The position numbers were made by a program, and so were the translations under genes. The notes below the pieces were generated by a model, which searched no databases, was not told the DNA's origin, and saw only the letters and a program-made list of their open reading frames with translations. From Saprospiraceae bacterium (lineage in GTDB: Bacteria > Bacteroidota > Bacteroidia > Chitinophagales > Saprospiraceae), in NCBI GenBank assembly GCA_021739645.1, contig JAIPBL010000009.1, positions 37,857-101,856 on the forward strand: 64,000 nucleotides of DNA, read 5' to 3'. This document shows positions 48,407-58,763 of this stretch, piece after piece. Positions within the stretch are counted from its first letter, which is position 1. Each line of letters begins with the position of its first letter.

Positions 48407-49546
48407 TTAGCGTTGAATAAGGATTTGAGCGGACTTTAGCGTCTCGCCGTTTTCTATCATCATTTTGGCAAAATACAGTCCTGGCACCAAATCACTGACC
48501 ATAATATCTGTAGATGTTTCATCATTGGAGAATTCTCGCTGGATCAACTTTTGGCCAAATTGATTTAAGATTATAAGTCTTCTAAAATCATCCTGAGTGT
48601 TCGGGAATTCCAAATGTAGTCTGTCATTTGCAGGATTTGGACTGACCAATAAAGTAGTATGTTGCTGCTCTGAGACTTTATCTGATTCTGAGCTTCTAAG
48701 TTGGTTGCAAAAATAAAATGGGTCGCAGGAGTCTTCTTCATTTGAAATTCGAGCAGCAACTTCGCTGGCAATACAATCACCATTTTCGTTTGCGCAGGCT
48801 ATGCATCGGAATTTGTCTTCTGAGCGTAATTCTAATTCACTGCAAGCCATGTCATCTTGGCCATGTGCACCAAAACCATCTTCTAATTGAAAAACTATTC
48901 GAGGCTTGAAACAGCCTCTTTTAAAGGGTATTTTGAAGCTTTGTGAAATTTGAATGGTGTCATTAAATGGGTTGTATTCTACAGGAATATCTCCGAATTC
49001 AATGTCGTAGGAGTCAACTCCGCCCAGAAGCTCTTGAGGTGTGGGAAGGTAAGTGATGATTGCTTTCGCAATAGATTTCAGTCCAATATCATTTTGGGCC
49101 TCAATATATGTTGTGAATGTAATATCGCAACCTTCGCCATAGGGACAACTATTGTAAACAATTTTTATGCTGTCACCTGTACATATTTCGCAAGTGGTAT
49201 AGGTGACACAATCCACGATGTCTGGCGTATTAGTTGGATTTCCATCCTTATCTACCTCAAGGCAAAACTGGTATCCACCGAACTTCTTGAATGTATGCTG
49301 GAAGGCTAGGCCATCGTAAGAAGCGATTATTTGGCCATCATCTGCAGACCGAATTTTCCAAGTATAAACCCAATTTGAGCCATTTGCCACATCAAAGCAT
49401 TCTGAGTTGTCAAAGTCAACATAGCCAACAAAGAAACAAGGTGCTGGCATGTTGATGAGGTTCTGAACATTCTTAATACATTGAGCATCAAGGTTTTGAC
49501 ATAGCAAAAACAAAATCCCTGCCATGTAAAAGTTGATTTTTTTCAT
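48407..49546 (-). CDS. T9SS type A sorting-domain protein, secreted, unknown
   Basis: A 379-aa protein. Start ATG 49546 opens a signal peptide (MKKINFYMAGILFLLCQNLDAQ); the in-frame TTG at 49555 is less likely. The body is cysteine-rich beta-sheet (PCFFVGYVDFDNSECFDVANGSNWVYTWKIRS; CVTYTTCEICTGDSIKIVYNSCPYGEGCDITF). The last ~75 residues are a T9SS type A tail (LLVSPNPANDRLHLEFPNTQDDFRRLIILNQFGQKLIQREF). Function unknown; it may be a PKD-like surface domain. It precedes the giant surface protein on the same strand. Confidence 0.8.
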   Translation of the reverse strand: MKKINFYMAGILFLLCQNLDAQCIKNVQNLINMPAPCFFVGYVDFDNSECFDVANGSNWVYTWKIRSADDGQIIASYDGLAFQHTFKKFGGYQFCLEVDKDGNPTNTPDIVDCVTYTTCEICTGDSIKIVYNSCPYGEGCDITFTTYIEAQNDIGLKSIAKAIITYLPTPQELLGGVDSYDIEFGDIPVEYNPFNDTIQISQSFKIPFKRGCFKPRIVFQLEDGFGAHGQDDMACSELELRSEDKFRCIACANENGDCIASEVAARISNEEDSCDPFYFCNQLRSSESDKVSEQQHTTLLVSPNPANDRLHLEFPNTQDDFRRLIILNQFGQKLIQREFSNDETSTDIMVSDLVPGLYFAKMMIENGETLKSAQILIQR

Positions 49547-49876
49547 AGGATGCAATCAGTTTTAACCGCAATTTTATCAGGCTTTGATACCTAAAAATGT
49601 CGATTTAGCTATACCCATAAGAGGCAAGCCGGTTATATCAATAAGAGATTAAAATAGTACAGCGAAGCCAGTGTAAACTGACAGTGAATTAGGTAAGTGT
49701 TGTTACGGTAGGTTTGTTGTGCTAAAAAGCACTAGCGTCATTTTTCAATTTGGATAGCCCCAAGTGAAAAATGGTTTTGTGCAGATTAAACTACACCGAG
49801 GAAATGTTCATGGGAGATTCTTGCAGAAGGATACCTATTCAAATAGGTAAATGAAGTGCTTAAAAAATAAAAGGAT

Positions 49877-49903
49877 GAGCCTATAATTCGGCTCCGTTTT
49901 TTC
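49877..49903 (+). terminator. Orphan terminator
   Basis: gagcc/ggctc stem with loop tataattc (49877-49894), then cg and six T. No plus-strand gene ends upstream within 1.5 kb. Confidence 0.6.
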
Positions 49904-50073
49904 GTTTTGGAAATGCTCTGAGTACAAAGTAACTACTATTCAGGCATAAATAAAATATTCTGAAGAAAAAAATACTAATAAAGCCAACTGATGCACTCCA
50001 GAGGTATAGTAAAATCAATGTTTATTAAGAATAAAAAAATGTTAAGATATTTAATGTTAAGATTTTCACCATA

Positions 50074-50111
50074 AAAAACGCCTCCCAAAGTCATCTTTAG
50101 AAGGCGTTTTT
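50074..50111 (-). terminator. Terminator of the 2315-aa surface-protein gene
   Basis: Arms aaaaacgcct and aggcgttttt (50074-50083, 50102-50111), with the T-run on the minus strand. Confidence 0.8.
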
Positions 50112-50138
50112 CATAAAATTAATAATCTAAAATCAACG

Positions 50139-53100
50139 CTACCTTATCAAGGTAACGTCACCTTTAAACACTTCTACTCTACCATCAATGAACTCGATTT
50201 CTGCAAACCAAATGAAAACTGCTGGATCCAGTTTTTGATTCCGATGTACGCCATCCCAACCAAAAGCCGGATTATTAGGCTCGAAATTGAAATATTGGTA
50301 AACCGATTCTCCCCAGCGGTTGAACACCAAAAATGAATTCACTTTACGAACACTTTTGGTGTTTGAAAAAATCATAAACACGTCATTAGTACCATCACCG
50401 TTCGGTGAAAAAGCATTGGGAACGTACACGCCACCCGTTTTGTCAACCCTGAAAAAAATTGGAGCTGAATCTTCGCAACCATTTTTTGAAACCACAGTGA
50501 CTACGTATGTCATTGAAGATGAAGGAGTTGCGATTGGGTTTAGGCAGTCTGTGCAAGAAAGGTTGAATATCGGGAACCAATCAACCAGTTCAATTTCTGA
50601 CTCAGGTACATTTACCAATGTGTTCAACTGATAGCTTTCACCCAATTGTAGAGTTACCTGGGGTTCGATATCAATATTGAACAAATTAGGTTGTTCAATC
50701 AAGATTTCCTCTTCGAATTCGCACCCATGTGCATCTTGAACTACCGCATAATATAGGCCAGGCTGCAAATCAGTAAAGATTGCCGAGTTGCTGAAACTGT
50801 CACCATTGTCGATGGAGTATAAATAAGGTGTTGTACCTCCAGTAGTCCCAGAAAGTGCAATCGAGCCTTTGTCATCATAACAAGGTGGTTGTATAGCCTC
50901 AGGTTGAGATACAGGTCCATCTCTAGTAATCAACACATCGCTTGAATCCTGACACCCATTGTCCAGGTTTGTCACAGTGAGCACATAAGTACCAGGTTCT
51001 GAAATGAAAGGATTTGCTGTGTTAGAACCAGAAACCAAAGCGCCATTTTGCGAAGACCAAGAAAATGAAAGCGAACCAGTGCCAGTAGAGGCGGAACCAT
51101 CCAAACTGTTCAATTCTTCGAAACAGTCCATAACAAATGGCTGACCTGCATTGGCATTTGGTAATGCAATGTCCTGATTTACAGAAGCCTGTGTGGTAAT
51201 GGTGCACCCGTTTGAAGAGTTAGTGACCGTAAGCAGGTAGGTTCCAGGTTGATTAATCTGAGGTGAAAGCGTATTCTCTCCAGTTACAATAAAACCATCC
51301 ATAGTTGTCCAAAGGTATCCGAAACTGGAACCCTGTGAGGCGGTTGCAGATAGGTTCATTTCTACAACATCACAAGTTAATGTGTTTGGTGGTGCTATGG
51401 TGGCTTGTGGTAAACTGTTGTCTTGCATTACCTCGACGTTATCATTTGAAACGCAACCATTTGTAGTGTTGGTTACAGTCAGGACATAAGTGCCAACTTG
51501 ATTTACAATTGGATTAAGTGTTGTCGCACCACTCACAATATTTCCATTGTTGGTGGACCACAAATAGGTGAAGTTACTTCCTGCACTGCTGCCATTTCCA
51601 TCAAGTGTTACTGTATTTAATGAACAGGAAAGTGGCTGGTTGGCTGAACCTGCCTCTGCAGTTGGCACAGCAATATCTTGGTCAACTACCACAGTTGCTG
51701 ATTCTGTGCAACCGTTAGAACTGTTGCTGACTGTCAGTAAATAAGTGCCTGGTTCATTGATAACCGGTGATAGGGTAGTGGCCCCACTAACAATATTGCC
51801 GTCAATGGTTGACCAAGCATAGTTCATGGTGCTGCCTGTCGAACTGCCATTTCCACTGAGCGTTAAATTCAAATTATTGCAATTCAACACCCCCGGAGTC
51901 GAAGCTACCGACAATGGCGTATTCTGGTTCTGAGCGACCGTTACTTGGTCTGTGTTCACACAGCCCGTTTGATTGTTGGTAACTTCCAAAACATAAGTGC
52001 CGGGTTCATCTACCATTGGATTTAGGGTGGTATTTCCAGCAACAATATTTCCATTTACGGTCGTCCATAAATAGGTAAAATTAGCTCCGGATGCTGAACC
52101 ATTGCCACTCAATGTCAAGGATGTTGCTGTACAGGTGAGTTGTGCTGCCGGCCCTGCTTCAACTGCTGGCAGTGAAGTTTGCGAAGCAACCGTTACACTA
52201 GCTATGCTACTACAATTAGTAGCCGTATTTGTTACTGTAAGCAAATAAATGCCTGGCGCTGTAATGACCGGATTAAGCGTTGTATCTCCTGATGAAATTA
52301 TTCCATTGTTGGTACTCCAGAGGTAAGTAAATTCTGGACCCACTGCTGATCCTGTACCATCCAAAGTCAATTGTTGCACGTTACAAGTGATGGGAGGTGC
52401 GGCTACAGTTTCTGCATCGGGCAGGCTGTCGTCCTCATCTATTTGGACGATGTCCGTTGATGTGCAACCATTTGATGTGTTGGTTACAGTGATAAAATAA
52501 TCTCCTGGAGCATTGATTGAGGGTGTCAACGTTGTGTTTCCACTACTGATGCTGCCGTTGGGTGAGTCCCAAACATAACTGAAATTGTTTCCGGTACTAG
52601 AACCAGTACCATCCAAGGTCAATGCTGTTTGGCTACAAGACAATGTGTCTCCAGTTCCAGCATCTGCTGTGGGAGGAGTTATGTCCTCAACAATTGTTAC
52701 GGTTGCCGTAGTTTGGCAGTCGTTCACGGCATTTGTAATAAGCAATTGATAGGTTCCAGGTTCGTCAATTAATGGTGATAAGGTAGTCTCGTTGGAAACA
52801 ACGCCAGGACCAGTCCAAAGGTATTGGAATTCTTGTCCAACACTACTGCCATTTCCGTTGAGATTCAACTCGGTAATGTCACAATTCAATGTCAATGGTG
52901 AACCTGCCAATGCTGTTGGCAAATCAACATCTTCATTTACAATTACCTGTTGGGTTGCGGTACAATTGTTCATGGTATTGGTCACCAGCAGGGTGTATGT
53001 TCCCGCGGCATTCACAACTGGGTTTAGTATTGAATTGCTGGTTACGAAACTACCTGTTGGACTTGACCAACCGTACTGAAAAACGATACCTGTGCTCGTA

Positions 53101-56100
53101 CCAGTAGCATTGAGCGGAACCGTGTTACTGGTGCAGGTCAAAACATCTGGGTTGGCGATTGAAATTACGGGCAATGCAACATCTTCATTCACGACCACTT
53201 GGCCAGAGCTAGTGCAACCATTGAGGGTGTTTTCAACAACCAAAGTGTAAGTCCCAGGTGCTACTACATTGGGCGACAAAATATCTGTTGGGTCATTAAA
53301 CTGACCATTTGATGTCGTCCAAGTGTAATCTAAGACTCCGCCAGCTGGTGGATTTGATATAGAAGTGGTCAAGGTAGTTTGTGTAACAGCACAGTCAAGC
53401 GTGGATGAAGGAGGCATGACGATGTTGGGTGGGAGGTTGTCCACAGTAACCGTGACACTGCTCTCGTTGTCGCAACTATTGCTTGAGTCAAACAAAGTCA
53501 AAATATAAGTTCCGGCAAGATCGACCACTGGCGTCAGTGTATTTTGGCCAGAAACAAAATTGCCATCGGGTGTTGTCCAGGTGTAAGTAATTGTTGACCC
53601 TTGGCTTGAACCATTGCCGTTTAATTGTACTTGTGTGTCCACGCAGTCGATATTACCTGATGATGTTACTTGGACATTTGGTAAGCTGGCATCTTGTGTA
53701 ACTTGGACTGTGGCAGTTCCTGTGCAACCATTACTATTGTCGGTTACGAGGACTTGGTATAGCCCAGGTGAAGCCGCAGTGGCATTTTGCCCATTGGTGC
53801 TACCGTCAAAAGAGCCATTAGTAGTGCTCCAAGCAAAAGTGTAATTGGAAGGATTGCCAGTGATACTACTGCTTAACGGAACGGTACCCACTGTACAAGT
53901 AATTTCTCCACTTGCAGTTGCCATAGGAGACAACACGCTGACATTTTCAGTCACAGTGGTTGAATAACTAGAGGTACAGCCACTTATTACGTCAGTCACG
54001 ACAATTTGATAAGCCCCTGTGCTGGTTGCTATCGTAGTTAAGCTTGTTGCTCCAATAATCGGTGTATTGTTGTAACTCCATTGATAGGTGTATGTTGGGC
54101 CACTAGAAGAACCATTTCCATCCAAAGTGAGGGTATCAACGGCGCAAGTAAGTGGAGATGGCTGTACGATGTTTGCATCGGGATAAACAGCGTTTGTTAC
54201 AACATCTGCAGATGTAAAGGCAGTGCAGCCGTTCGTATTATTGGTCACAACGAGTGTGTAAGTGCCTGGTGCTCCCACGGTTGCGTCAATGTTATTTTCA
54301 CCTCCTAATACATTTGGCCCAGTCCATTGGTAAGTATATTCTGGGCCAGCAGATGAGCCATTGCCTGAAACTGTTGTAAAAGTTTCAACGCAATTCAAAC
54401 TATTTCCGGTAGCAATTGCGAAAGGTGGTGCTAAATCAGCGGTCACCAATGCAGAGGCAGATGCTGTGCAGCCATTGGAAATGTCAGTCACAACTAGCGT
54501 GTACAAACCCTCTGTTTGAACATTTACATCAATCTGGTTACCTGCCCCATTGATACCTGGGCCCGACCATTCATAATTTATGGTTGGTCCAGTTTCCGAA
54601 CCTAAACCCAAGACGGTGATGACTTGTGTATTACAATCCAACTCATTCAAGGATTGCGCTACAGCAACTGGAAAGGACACACTGGAAACAACATCTGCAC
54701 TAGCGGTAGAGGTACATGCATAATCATCGGTTACAGTGACAATGTATGTACCTGCACTTAATCCGGTAGGGTTTTGGTCTGTTGACCCATCTGACCACAA
54801 GTAATAGTAGGGTGAAGTTCCACCACCAACGGTCAATGTTATAGTTCCACCTGTCGGGTTTGTGCAATTAACTTGCGAACCTTGGGCTATACTGGTCAAA
54901 ATTGGTGGTGTGGTTACTACTCCTGTTGCCGAGGCAGTACATCCATTTGCATCAGTTACTGTTGCCATGTAGGTTCCTGGCAATAGTCCAATTTGTGTTT
55001 CGAAATTTGGAAACCCATTGCTCCAGACATAATTGTACGGATCCATTCCTCCTGTTGGAATCACTGTCATGGTTCCGTTGTCACTGCATGTATAAGACGT
55101 CACTATAACGTTATTCGTAATTGTTTCAATATCAATGACGGCAACGCCAACGGCAGGACCAGCACAGTTGCCCAATTCGGACACCACGTTGGTCAGCAAA
55201 TATATGCCAGGAATATTTGTGGAAATGGTATAAGGTGTTGAAGTGACCAAGATGGGTATCTGAGGATTTCCGTTGATGGAGTATTCAAGTATCCAGTTCG
55301 GAGTCCCGGTAAATTCAACGACAAGATCTATAGAAGCGTTTGGATTGCTAGTGCAAAGAACTCCACCGGTACTGTTCATGGTTGCACTAGGCAATGGAGA
55401 AACAGAAACGAAGGAAGATGCAGTGGCAGTTTCTCCGCAGTCATCGGTAACTGTTACGGTGTAGGTGGTATTTTGAATTGGAACGGTTTGCAATACTGGA
55501 TTGGTAGAGCCGGTACTCCATAGGTAGGTATAGGAAGTATTTGGAATTCCACCAGTTGGCATGGCCTCCAGATATATTGGTGAAGCTTCGCACGCTTCCA
55601 AATCAGGCAAGTCAACTTCAACAGGAGGCGGGTCGTGTATTTCCAGAATCATCTCCAAGCTACTACAAGAGCATGAATTGGTAAGACTGAGGACGATGGT
55701 CTCAACACCCTCTGGAATATTATCTGCAATGATGTCGATTGGCAGGACTATTTGATTTAGCCCTGGAGGGATGGTCACAGAAAATGGGAACGGTGTATAA
55801 TCTGCCCCGGAAGTTGCAGTACTGGATGGTAGAATAGTGAAATTCAACGTCAAGGGAAGATTGATATCGCCACCTGCCCGTGTGAAAATGAAAGTGCCAT
55901 CGTTACAGGATTCGTAAACTATGTTCGAACCTGTTGATGCAGAAAAAGCCTCACCTGTGGCGGTACCTCCTGCACTAAATGTCCCTGCTCCTAAAAATAC
56001 GCCTGAGTCATAAATGCCGTCTCCTACGTCAGCAATAACTAGCCGAATATGATAGGTTTCGCAAGGAACAACGTTTGCAGTGGCAATCAGCATTTGAGTG

Positions 56101-57086
56101 TAACCGTCATATTGGATGTCATCCATATTGGTGAAGCCCCCGCAGTTGGTTTGATTGGGAATAAAGTAGGCAGTATTGGACAGGTGGTTTACATTGTTGA
56201 TGGAAACGAAAATGCCACTGCCTGGCAAAACAGCAATGTCCTGCCCGTTGGAGGAGAACCCACCACTGATGCCTGGACCGCTAATAAAAAAGCCAAAAAC
56301 GTCATTGAAACCAGAATTTACAAATTCGCAATATTCTTCAGAACCAAATACATATTGGAAACTAACGGTGCTGATGGTGGGCCTAAAATCGAATTCTATC
56401 CCTTGAACATCATGCAGGCCACCGCCAGTTAGAATGTCAAGGTCAGGGTCGGACGTGGGGCCACCGACATTTGATCCGGCACTGTTAGAATTGTTTGGGC
56501 CATTAGCAAGGCCAACATCGCCCGATGTCAAGACGATGCCATCCTGCATGTTTACAGTCGAAACGCCGTCAGTAAATGTGCCTCTACCAGCCGCAGCGCC
56601 AATGGTCATCACGTTGGTAATGTCAAAACACCCGCCACCGATAAAAACGTCCTCTATGAGATAGGTGCCAGAAGGATTTGAGGTACAAGAAATCTTAGAA
56701 AAAGAGTCAGTCTTCTTACCGCAGTCGTTACAGCCAATGGAGAACCAAACAGTTCCTGCTGCGCAATTTGGCGTTGACTGGTCTTTTTTCAAAATGAAAT
56801 CCATGCAGTCAGCGGTGGCAGTGAAGGTAATCGTGGTGTTGAATTGCCCAGAGCCAGCAACCTTTACAGTGGGGTGACAGCCAGAGAAGGTATTGGCCCA
56901 AACTTGGTAAGTTTTGCCAGATTCCAACCCGCAAACGTGCACATTCTGCTCGCTTGTCGCGAAGTTGATTTCTTCTCGATGCTGGTAATCTGTCAAATCG
57001 ATGTTGTAAGTGTTCTGAGCAGAACTGGTCATCCCTGTGAATAGAAAAACACTGACAAGAGAAATGATGGGTACGCTTAATTTCAT
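50139..57086 (-). CDS. Giant T9SS type B surface protein with 15 tandem Ig-like repeats
   Basis: A 2315-aa secreted protein. ATG 57086 opens a signal peptide (MKLSVPIISLVSVFLFTGMTSSAQ). The N-terminal part is followed by a choice-of-anchor L region (NMQDGIVLTSGD...QYVFGSEEYCEFVNSGFNDVFGFFISGPG) and a Calx-beta-like segment (TSGADYTPFPFSVTIPPGLNQIVLPI). Then come two or three SprB-type repeats and 15 tandem ~83-aa repeats of the C...LTL-x-GNGSS-x-G-x-x-F-x-Y-x-W...PGTY-x-LTVTN-x-x-NGC type. The last ~100 residues are a gliding-motility-associated type B sorting domain (YVPNAFSPNGDGTNDVFMIF...VFNRWGE). Related repeats occur in the 1475-aa protein at 26147-30574. Adhesion or gliding is the likely function. 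Confidence 0.9.
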   Translation of the reverse strand: MKLSVPIISLVSVFLFTGMTSSAQNTYNIDLTDYQHREEINFATSEQNVHVCGLESGKTYQVWANTFSGCHPTVKVAGSGQFNTTITFTATADCMDFILKKDQSTPNCAAGTVWFSIGCNDCGKKTDSFSKISCTSNPSGTYLIEDVFIGGGCFDITNVMTIGAAAGRGTFTDGVSTVNMQDGIVLTSGDVGLANGPNNSNSAGSNVGGPTSDPDLDILTGGGLHDVQGIEFDFRPTISTVSFQYVFGSEEYCEFVNSGFNDVFGFFISGPGISGGFSSNGQDIAVLPGSGIFVSINNVNHLSNTAYFIPNQTNCGGFTNMDDIQYDGYTQMLIATANVVPCETYHIRLVIADVGDGIYDSGVFLGAGTFSAGGTATGEAFSASTGSNIVYESCNDGTFIFTRAGGDINLPLTLNFTILPSSTATSGADYTPFPFSVTIPPGLNQIVLPIDIIADNIPEGVETIVLSLTNSCSCSSLEMILEIHDPPPVEVDLPDLEACEASPIYLEAMPTGGIPNTSYTYLWSTGSTNPVLQTVPIQNTTYTVTVTDDCGETATASSFVSVSPLPSATMNSTGGVLCTSNPNASIDLVVEFTGTPNWILEYSINGNPQIPILVTSTPYTISTNIPGIYLLTNVVSELGNCAGPAVGVAVIDIETITNNVIVTSYTCSDNGTMTVIPTGGMDPYNYVWSNGFPNFETQIGLLPGTYMATVTDANGCTASATGVVTTPPILTSIAQGSQVNCTNPTGGTITLTVGGGTSPYYYLWSDGSTDQNPTGLSAGTYIVTVTDDYACTSTASADVVSSVSFPVAVAQSLNELDCNTQVITVLGLGSETGPTINYEWSGPGINGAGNQIDVNVQTEGLYTLVVTDISNGCTASASALVTADLAPPFAIATGNSLNCVETFTTVSGNGSSAGPEYTYQWTGPNVLGGENNIDATVGAPGTYTLVVTNNTNGCTAFTSADVVTNAVYPDANIVQPSPLTCAVDTLTLDGNGSSSGPTYTYQWSYNNTPIIGATSLTTIATSTGAYQIVVTDVISGCTSSYSTTVTENVSVLSPMATASGEITCTVGTVPLSSSITGNPSNYTFAWSTTNGSFDGSTNGQNATAASPGLYQVLVTDNSNGCTGTATVQVTQDASLPNVQVTSSGNIDCVDTQVQLNGNGSSQGSTITYTWTTPDGNFVSGQNTLTPVVDLAGTYILTLFDSSNSCDNESSVTVTVDNLPPNIVMPPSSTLDCAVTQTTLTTSISNPPAGGVLDYTWTTSNGQFNDPTDILSPNVVAPGTYTLVVENTLNGCTSSGQVVVNEDVALPVISIANPDVLTCTSNTVPLNATGTSTGIVFQYGWSSPTGSFVTSNSILNPVVNAAGTYTLLVTNTMNNCTATQQVIVNEDVDLPTALAGSPLTLNCDITELNLNGNGSSVGQEFQYLWTGPGVVSNETTLSPLIDEPGTYQLLITNAVNDCQTTATVTIVEDITPPTADAGTGDTLSCSQTALTLDGTGSSTGNNFSYVWDSPNGSISSGNTTLTPSINAPGDYFITVTNTSNGCTSTDIVQIDEDDSLPDAETVAAPPITCNVQQLTLDGTGSAVGPEFTYLWSTNNGIISSGDTTLNPVITAPGIYLLTVTNTATNCSSIASVTVASQTSLPAVEAGPAAQLTCTATSLTLSGNGSASGANFTYLWTTVNGNIVAGNTTLNPMVDEPGTYVLEVTNNQTGCVNTDQVTVAQNQNTPLSVASTPGVLNCNNLNLTLSGNGSSTGSTMNYAWSTIDGNIVSGATTLSPVINEPGTYLLTVSNSSNGCTESATVVVDQDIAVPTAEAGSANQPLSCSLNTVTLDGNGSSAGSNFTYLWSTNNGNIVSGATTLNPIVNQVGTYVLTVTNTTNGCVSNDNVEVMQDNSLPQATIAPPNTLTCDVVEMNLSATASQGSSFGYLWTTMDGFIVTGENTLSPQINQPGTYLLTVTNSSNGCTITTQASVNQDIALPNANAGQPFVMDCFEELNSLDGSASTGTGSLSFSWSSQNGALVSGSNTANPFISEPGTYVLTVTNLDNGCQDSSDVLITRDGPVSQPEAIQPPCYDDKGSIALSGTTGGTTPYLYSIDNGDSFSNSAIFTDLQPGLYYAVVQDAHGCEFEEEILIEQPNLFNIDIEPQVTLQLGESYQLNTLVNVPESEIELVDWFPIFNLSCTDCLNPIATPSSSMTYVVTVVSKNGCEDSAPIFFRVDKTGGVYVPNAFSPNGDGTNDVFMIFSNTKSVRKVNSFLVFNRWGESVYQYFNFEPNNPAFGWDGVHRNQKLDPAVFIWFAEIEFIDGRVEVFKGDVTLIR

Positions 57087-57491
57087 CTTTTTTGAGTTTA
57101 CAACTTGGTATAAAATTATTGAATCTAAAATGTCCAGCACTTGAAACAAGGCCAAGTCAGCCTTTTAGCTCCGGGCATTTGAATTTACATCTAAAGTTGG
57201 CACACATTCAGGGTGAGACAAATTTTCAAAACTTCTGTGTTTGAAATCAAACAAGCTTGTTCAAGATGTTTGCCAGAAGCTTTGGATGGGGCGCGATTTC
57301 GTAGATTAACACTGGCTAATGCGTGTGCAAAAAATATCGTTTGGATATGCGCAGCTATTGCAGTTCAAAAGTAGGATGGTACAAATTTAGGATTATCAAT
57401 CAAGATTTTTTTTAAAAATTATCCGACCAGGTCATTTTTAAGTTTGATTTGACAAAAATTGGTCATAAACCAAGATAAAACAAGGCAAATT
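57087..57491. other. Intergenic, promoter region of the giant surface protein
   Basis: AT-rich sequence without a recognisable gene. It carries two overlapping -7-like octamers on the minus strand (57366-57373 TACTTTTG and 57382-57389 TAAATTTG). Confidence 0.6.
57366..57373 (-). promoter_or_regulatory. Putative -7 element for the 2315-aa surface protein
   Basis: Minus strand TACTTTTG fits TAnnTTTG, the same octamer as upstream of the other giant protein. It is 280 bp from the ATG, so the transcript would have a long leader. Confidence 0.4.
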
Positions 57492-58763
57492 CTAAACAAT
57501 TTTTTTCAAATTGAAGATGAGTTTGTGCTTTTTATTGTTCCTTTTTACGACCAATACAATTTTTTTTCCTTCCTTTTTTCGTAATATTTGATTGATTCTT
57601 TCCAGGGTAAGCATTCCCGCTGGCGCAAAGTTTAGACGAGAAATCTCATCGCCAGGCAACACCCCAGCCAAGGCTGCAGGGGTGCCAGAAATCACTGAAT
57701 GCACGATGTACTTGCTCAACTGAAAGTCGGCAGCAATTACCACCAAGCCGCTTTTGTCGAACTTGAATTCTTTCTTAAAGCTTTTATTGGGTTGCAGGTA
57801 CATCTTCAGGGCAGGGTAGTCGATGATGACGTCGAATCTACTCAAGATGCCGTTGCCAATGATGCCGTTCCTGTCAAGCATTAGTGAGGAATCCATTCCT
57901 TCTTCATAATCTTGAAAATTGGTAATAACCTCATTACACTGGATGTCGCCAAAGTTCAGTTCAGATACCCTACCTACATGACCCTTTAGGAACCCGCCTA
58001 ACCCCGTTCCTATGTTTCCACTTACGGCATTTTCTGGGGCTTTAAGACCAGGGTGGGAATCTGTGTTTAGGAGCAGGGCAAGCATGGCTCCTGTGTCCAC
58101 TAGTAATTTGACTTTAACTATTGTGTCGTTTTGAGTTCGGACGAAGGTCTCAAGGTAGGGTTTGTTCTTTTCTACCAAAATGGGAAGCACCTGATAATTT
58201 TCATTGGGTAATTTCCCTGTTTCGCTTTTCATCAGGGTTATCACCTTGTTCCTGAAATTGATTTTAACCGACAACCCTTTAAAAATATTGGCTCCCAGGA
58301 TTCCATGGATTTGAATACCTAACAATTCCTCAAAATTGAAATAGTCTTCTTCAAGTACTAGCATTGTTTGGTTCGGGGATACCATGTCCTCAATCTTCAG
58401 GTGAATGCCTCGCACAAGATAGGCGGTCAGTTCAGTTTGCATGTCAGAGCCTAACACTTTGAACTCCCGCTCGTAACGCACGCCTAATAGGTCAGTGATT
58501 GTGCGTTTGGCAAGAATGGTATTCTCCGCACCTGTATCGAAGATGAATTTTAGTGGAAAGGTGTTGTTAAATGTGACATTAACGAGGATGAGGTTGTTCT
58601 TGAATTCAAATGGGATGTCAATCCTTTCAACGTCTTTTAAGATTTCGTATCCCGATTGAGATGTGTTTTTTTTGACATCTCTCAATATTTTGTACCCAGA
58701 CTGGCCAATGGAGCTTGGCAAGTAAAAAAAAAGCAGCGCAGCAATCAGACTAGGGATTTTCAT
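57492..58763 (-). CDS. Retropepsin-like protein with two DTGA motifs and a C-terminal PDZ domain
   Basis: A 423-aa exported protein with a signal peptide (MKIPSLIAALLFFYLPSSIGQ). A short tandem duplication of 15 residues follows: SGYKILRDV at 22-30 and SGYEILKDV at 37-45. Two aspartyl-protease motifs follow, FIFDTGAEN with Asp76 and LLVDTGAML with Asp223, each in a retropepsin-like lobe, so the protein may form a single-chain two-lobed enzyme. Residues ~340-410 are a PDZ domain (VIAADFQLSKYIVHSVISGTPAALAGVLPGDEISRLN). This is the architecture of the periplasmic PDZ/retropepsin family in Bacteroidota; activity is unproven. It lies upstream of the giant gene on the same strand. Confidence 0.82.
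   Translation of the reverse strand: MKIPSLIAALLFFYLPSSIGQSGYKILRDVKKNTSQSGYEILKDVERIDIPFEFKNNLILVNVTFNNTFPLKFIFDTGAENTILAKRTITDLLGVRYEREFKVLGSDMQTELTAYLVRGIHLKIEDMVSPNQTMLVLEEDYFNFEELLGIQIHGILGANIFKGLSVKINFRNKVITLMKSETGKLPNENYQVLPILVEKNKPYLETFVRTQNDTIVKVKLLVDTGAMLALLLNTDSHPGLKAPENAVSGNIGTGLGGFLKGHVGRVSELNFGDIQCNEVITNFQDYEEGMDSSLMLDRNGIIGNGILSRFDVIIDYPALKMYLQPNKSFKKEFKFDKSGLVVIAADFQLSKYIVHSVISGTPAALAGVLPGDEISRLNFAPAGMLTLERINQILRKKEGKKIVLVVKRNNKKHKLIFNLKKIV

Larger units (their letters stand above)
49547..50138. other. 590-bp intergenic region with a lone terminator
   Basis: I see no protein-coding gene. It contains AT-rich sequence and two hairpins: a plus-strand terminator at 49877-49903 and a minus-strand one at 50074-50111. 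The former has no plus-strand gene to serve, which leaves room for a small RNA. Confidence 0.6.

Noticed and set aside
50139..57086. Periodic DNA in the giant gene as a CRISPR array
   Set aside because: The repeats are ~250 bp, coding and divergent, not short identical repeats with unique spacers.
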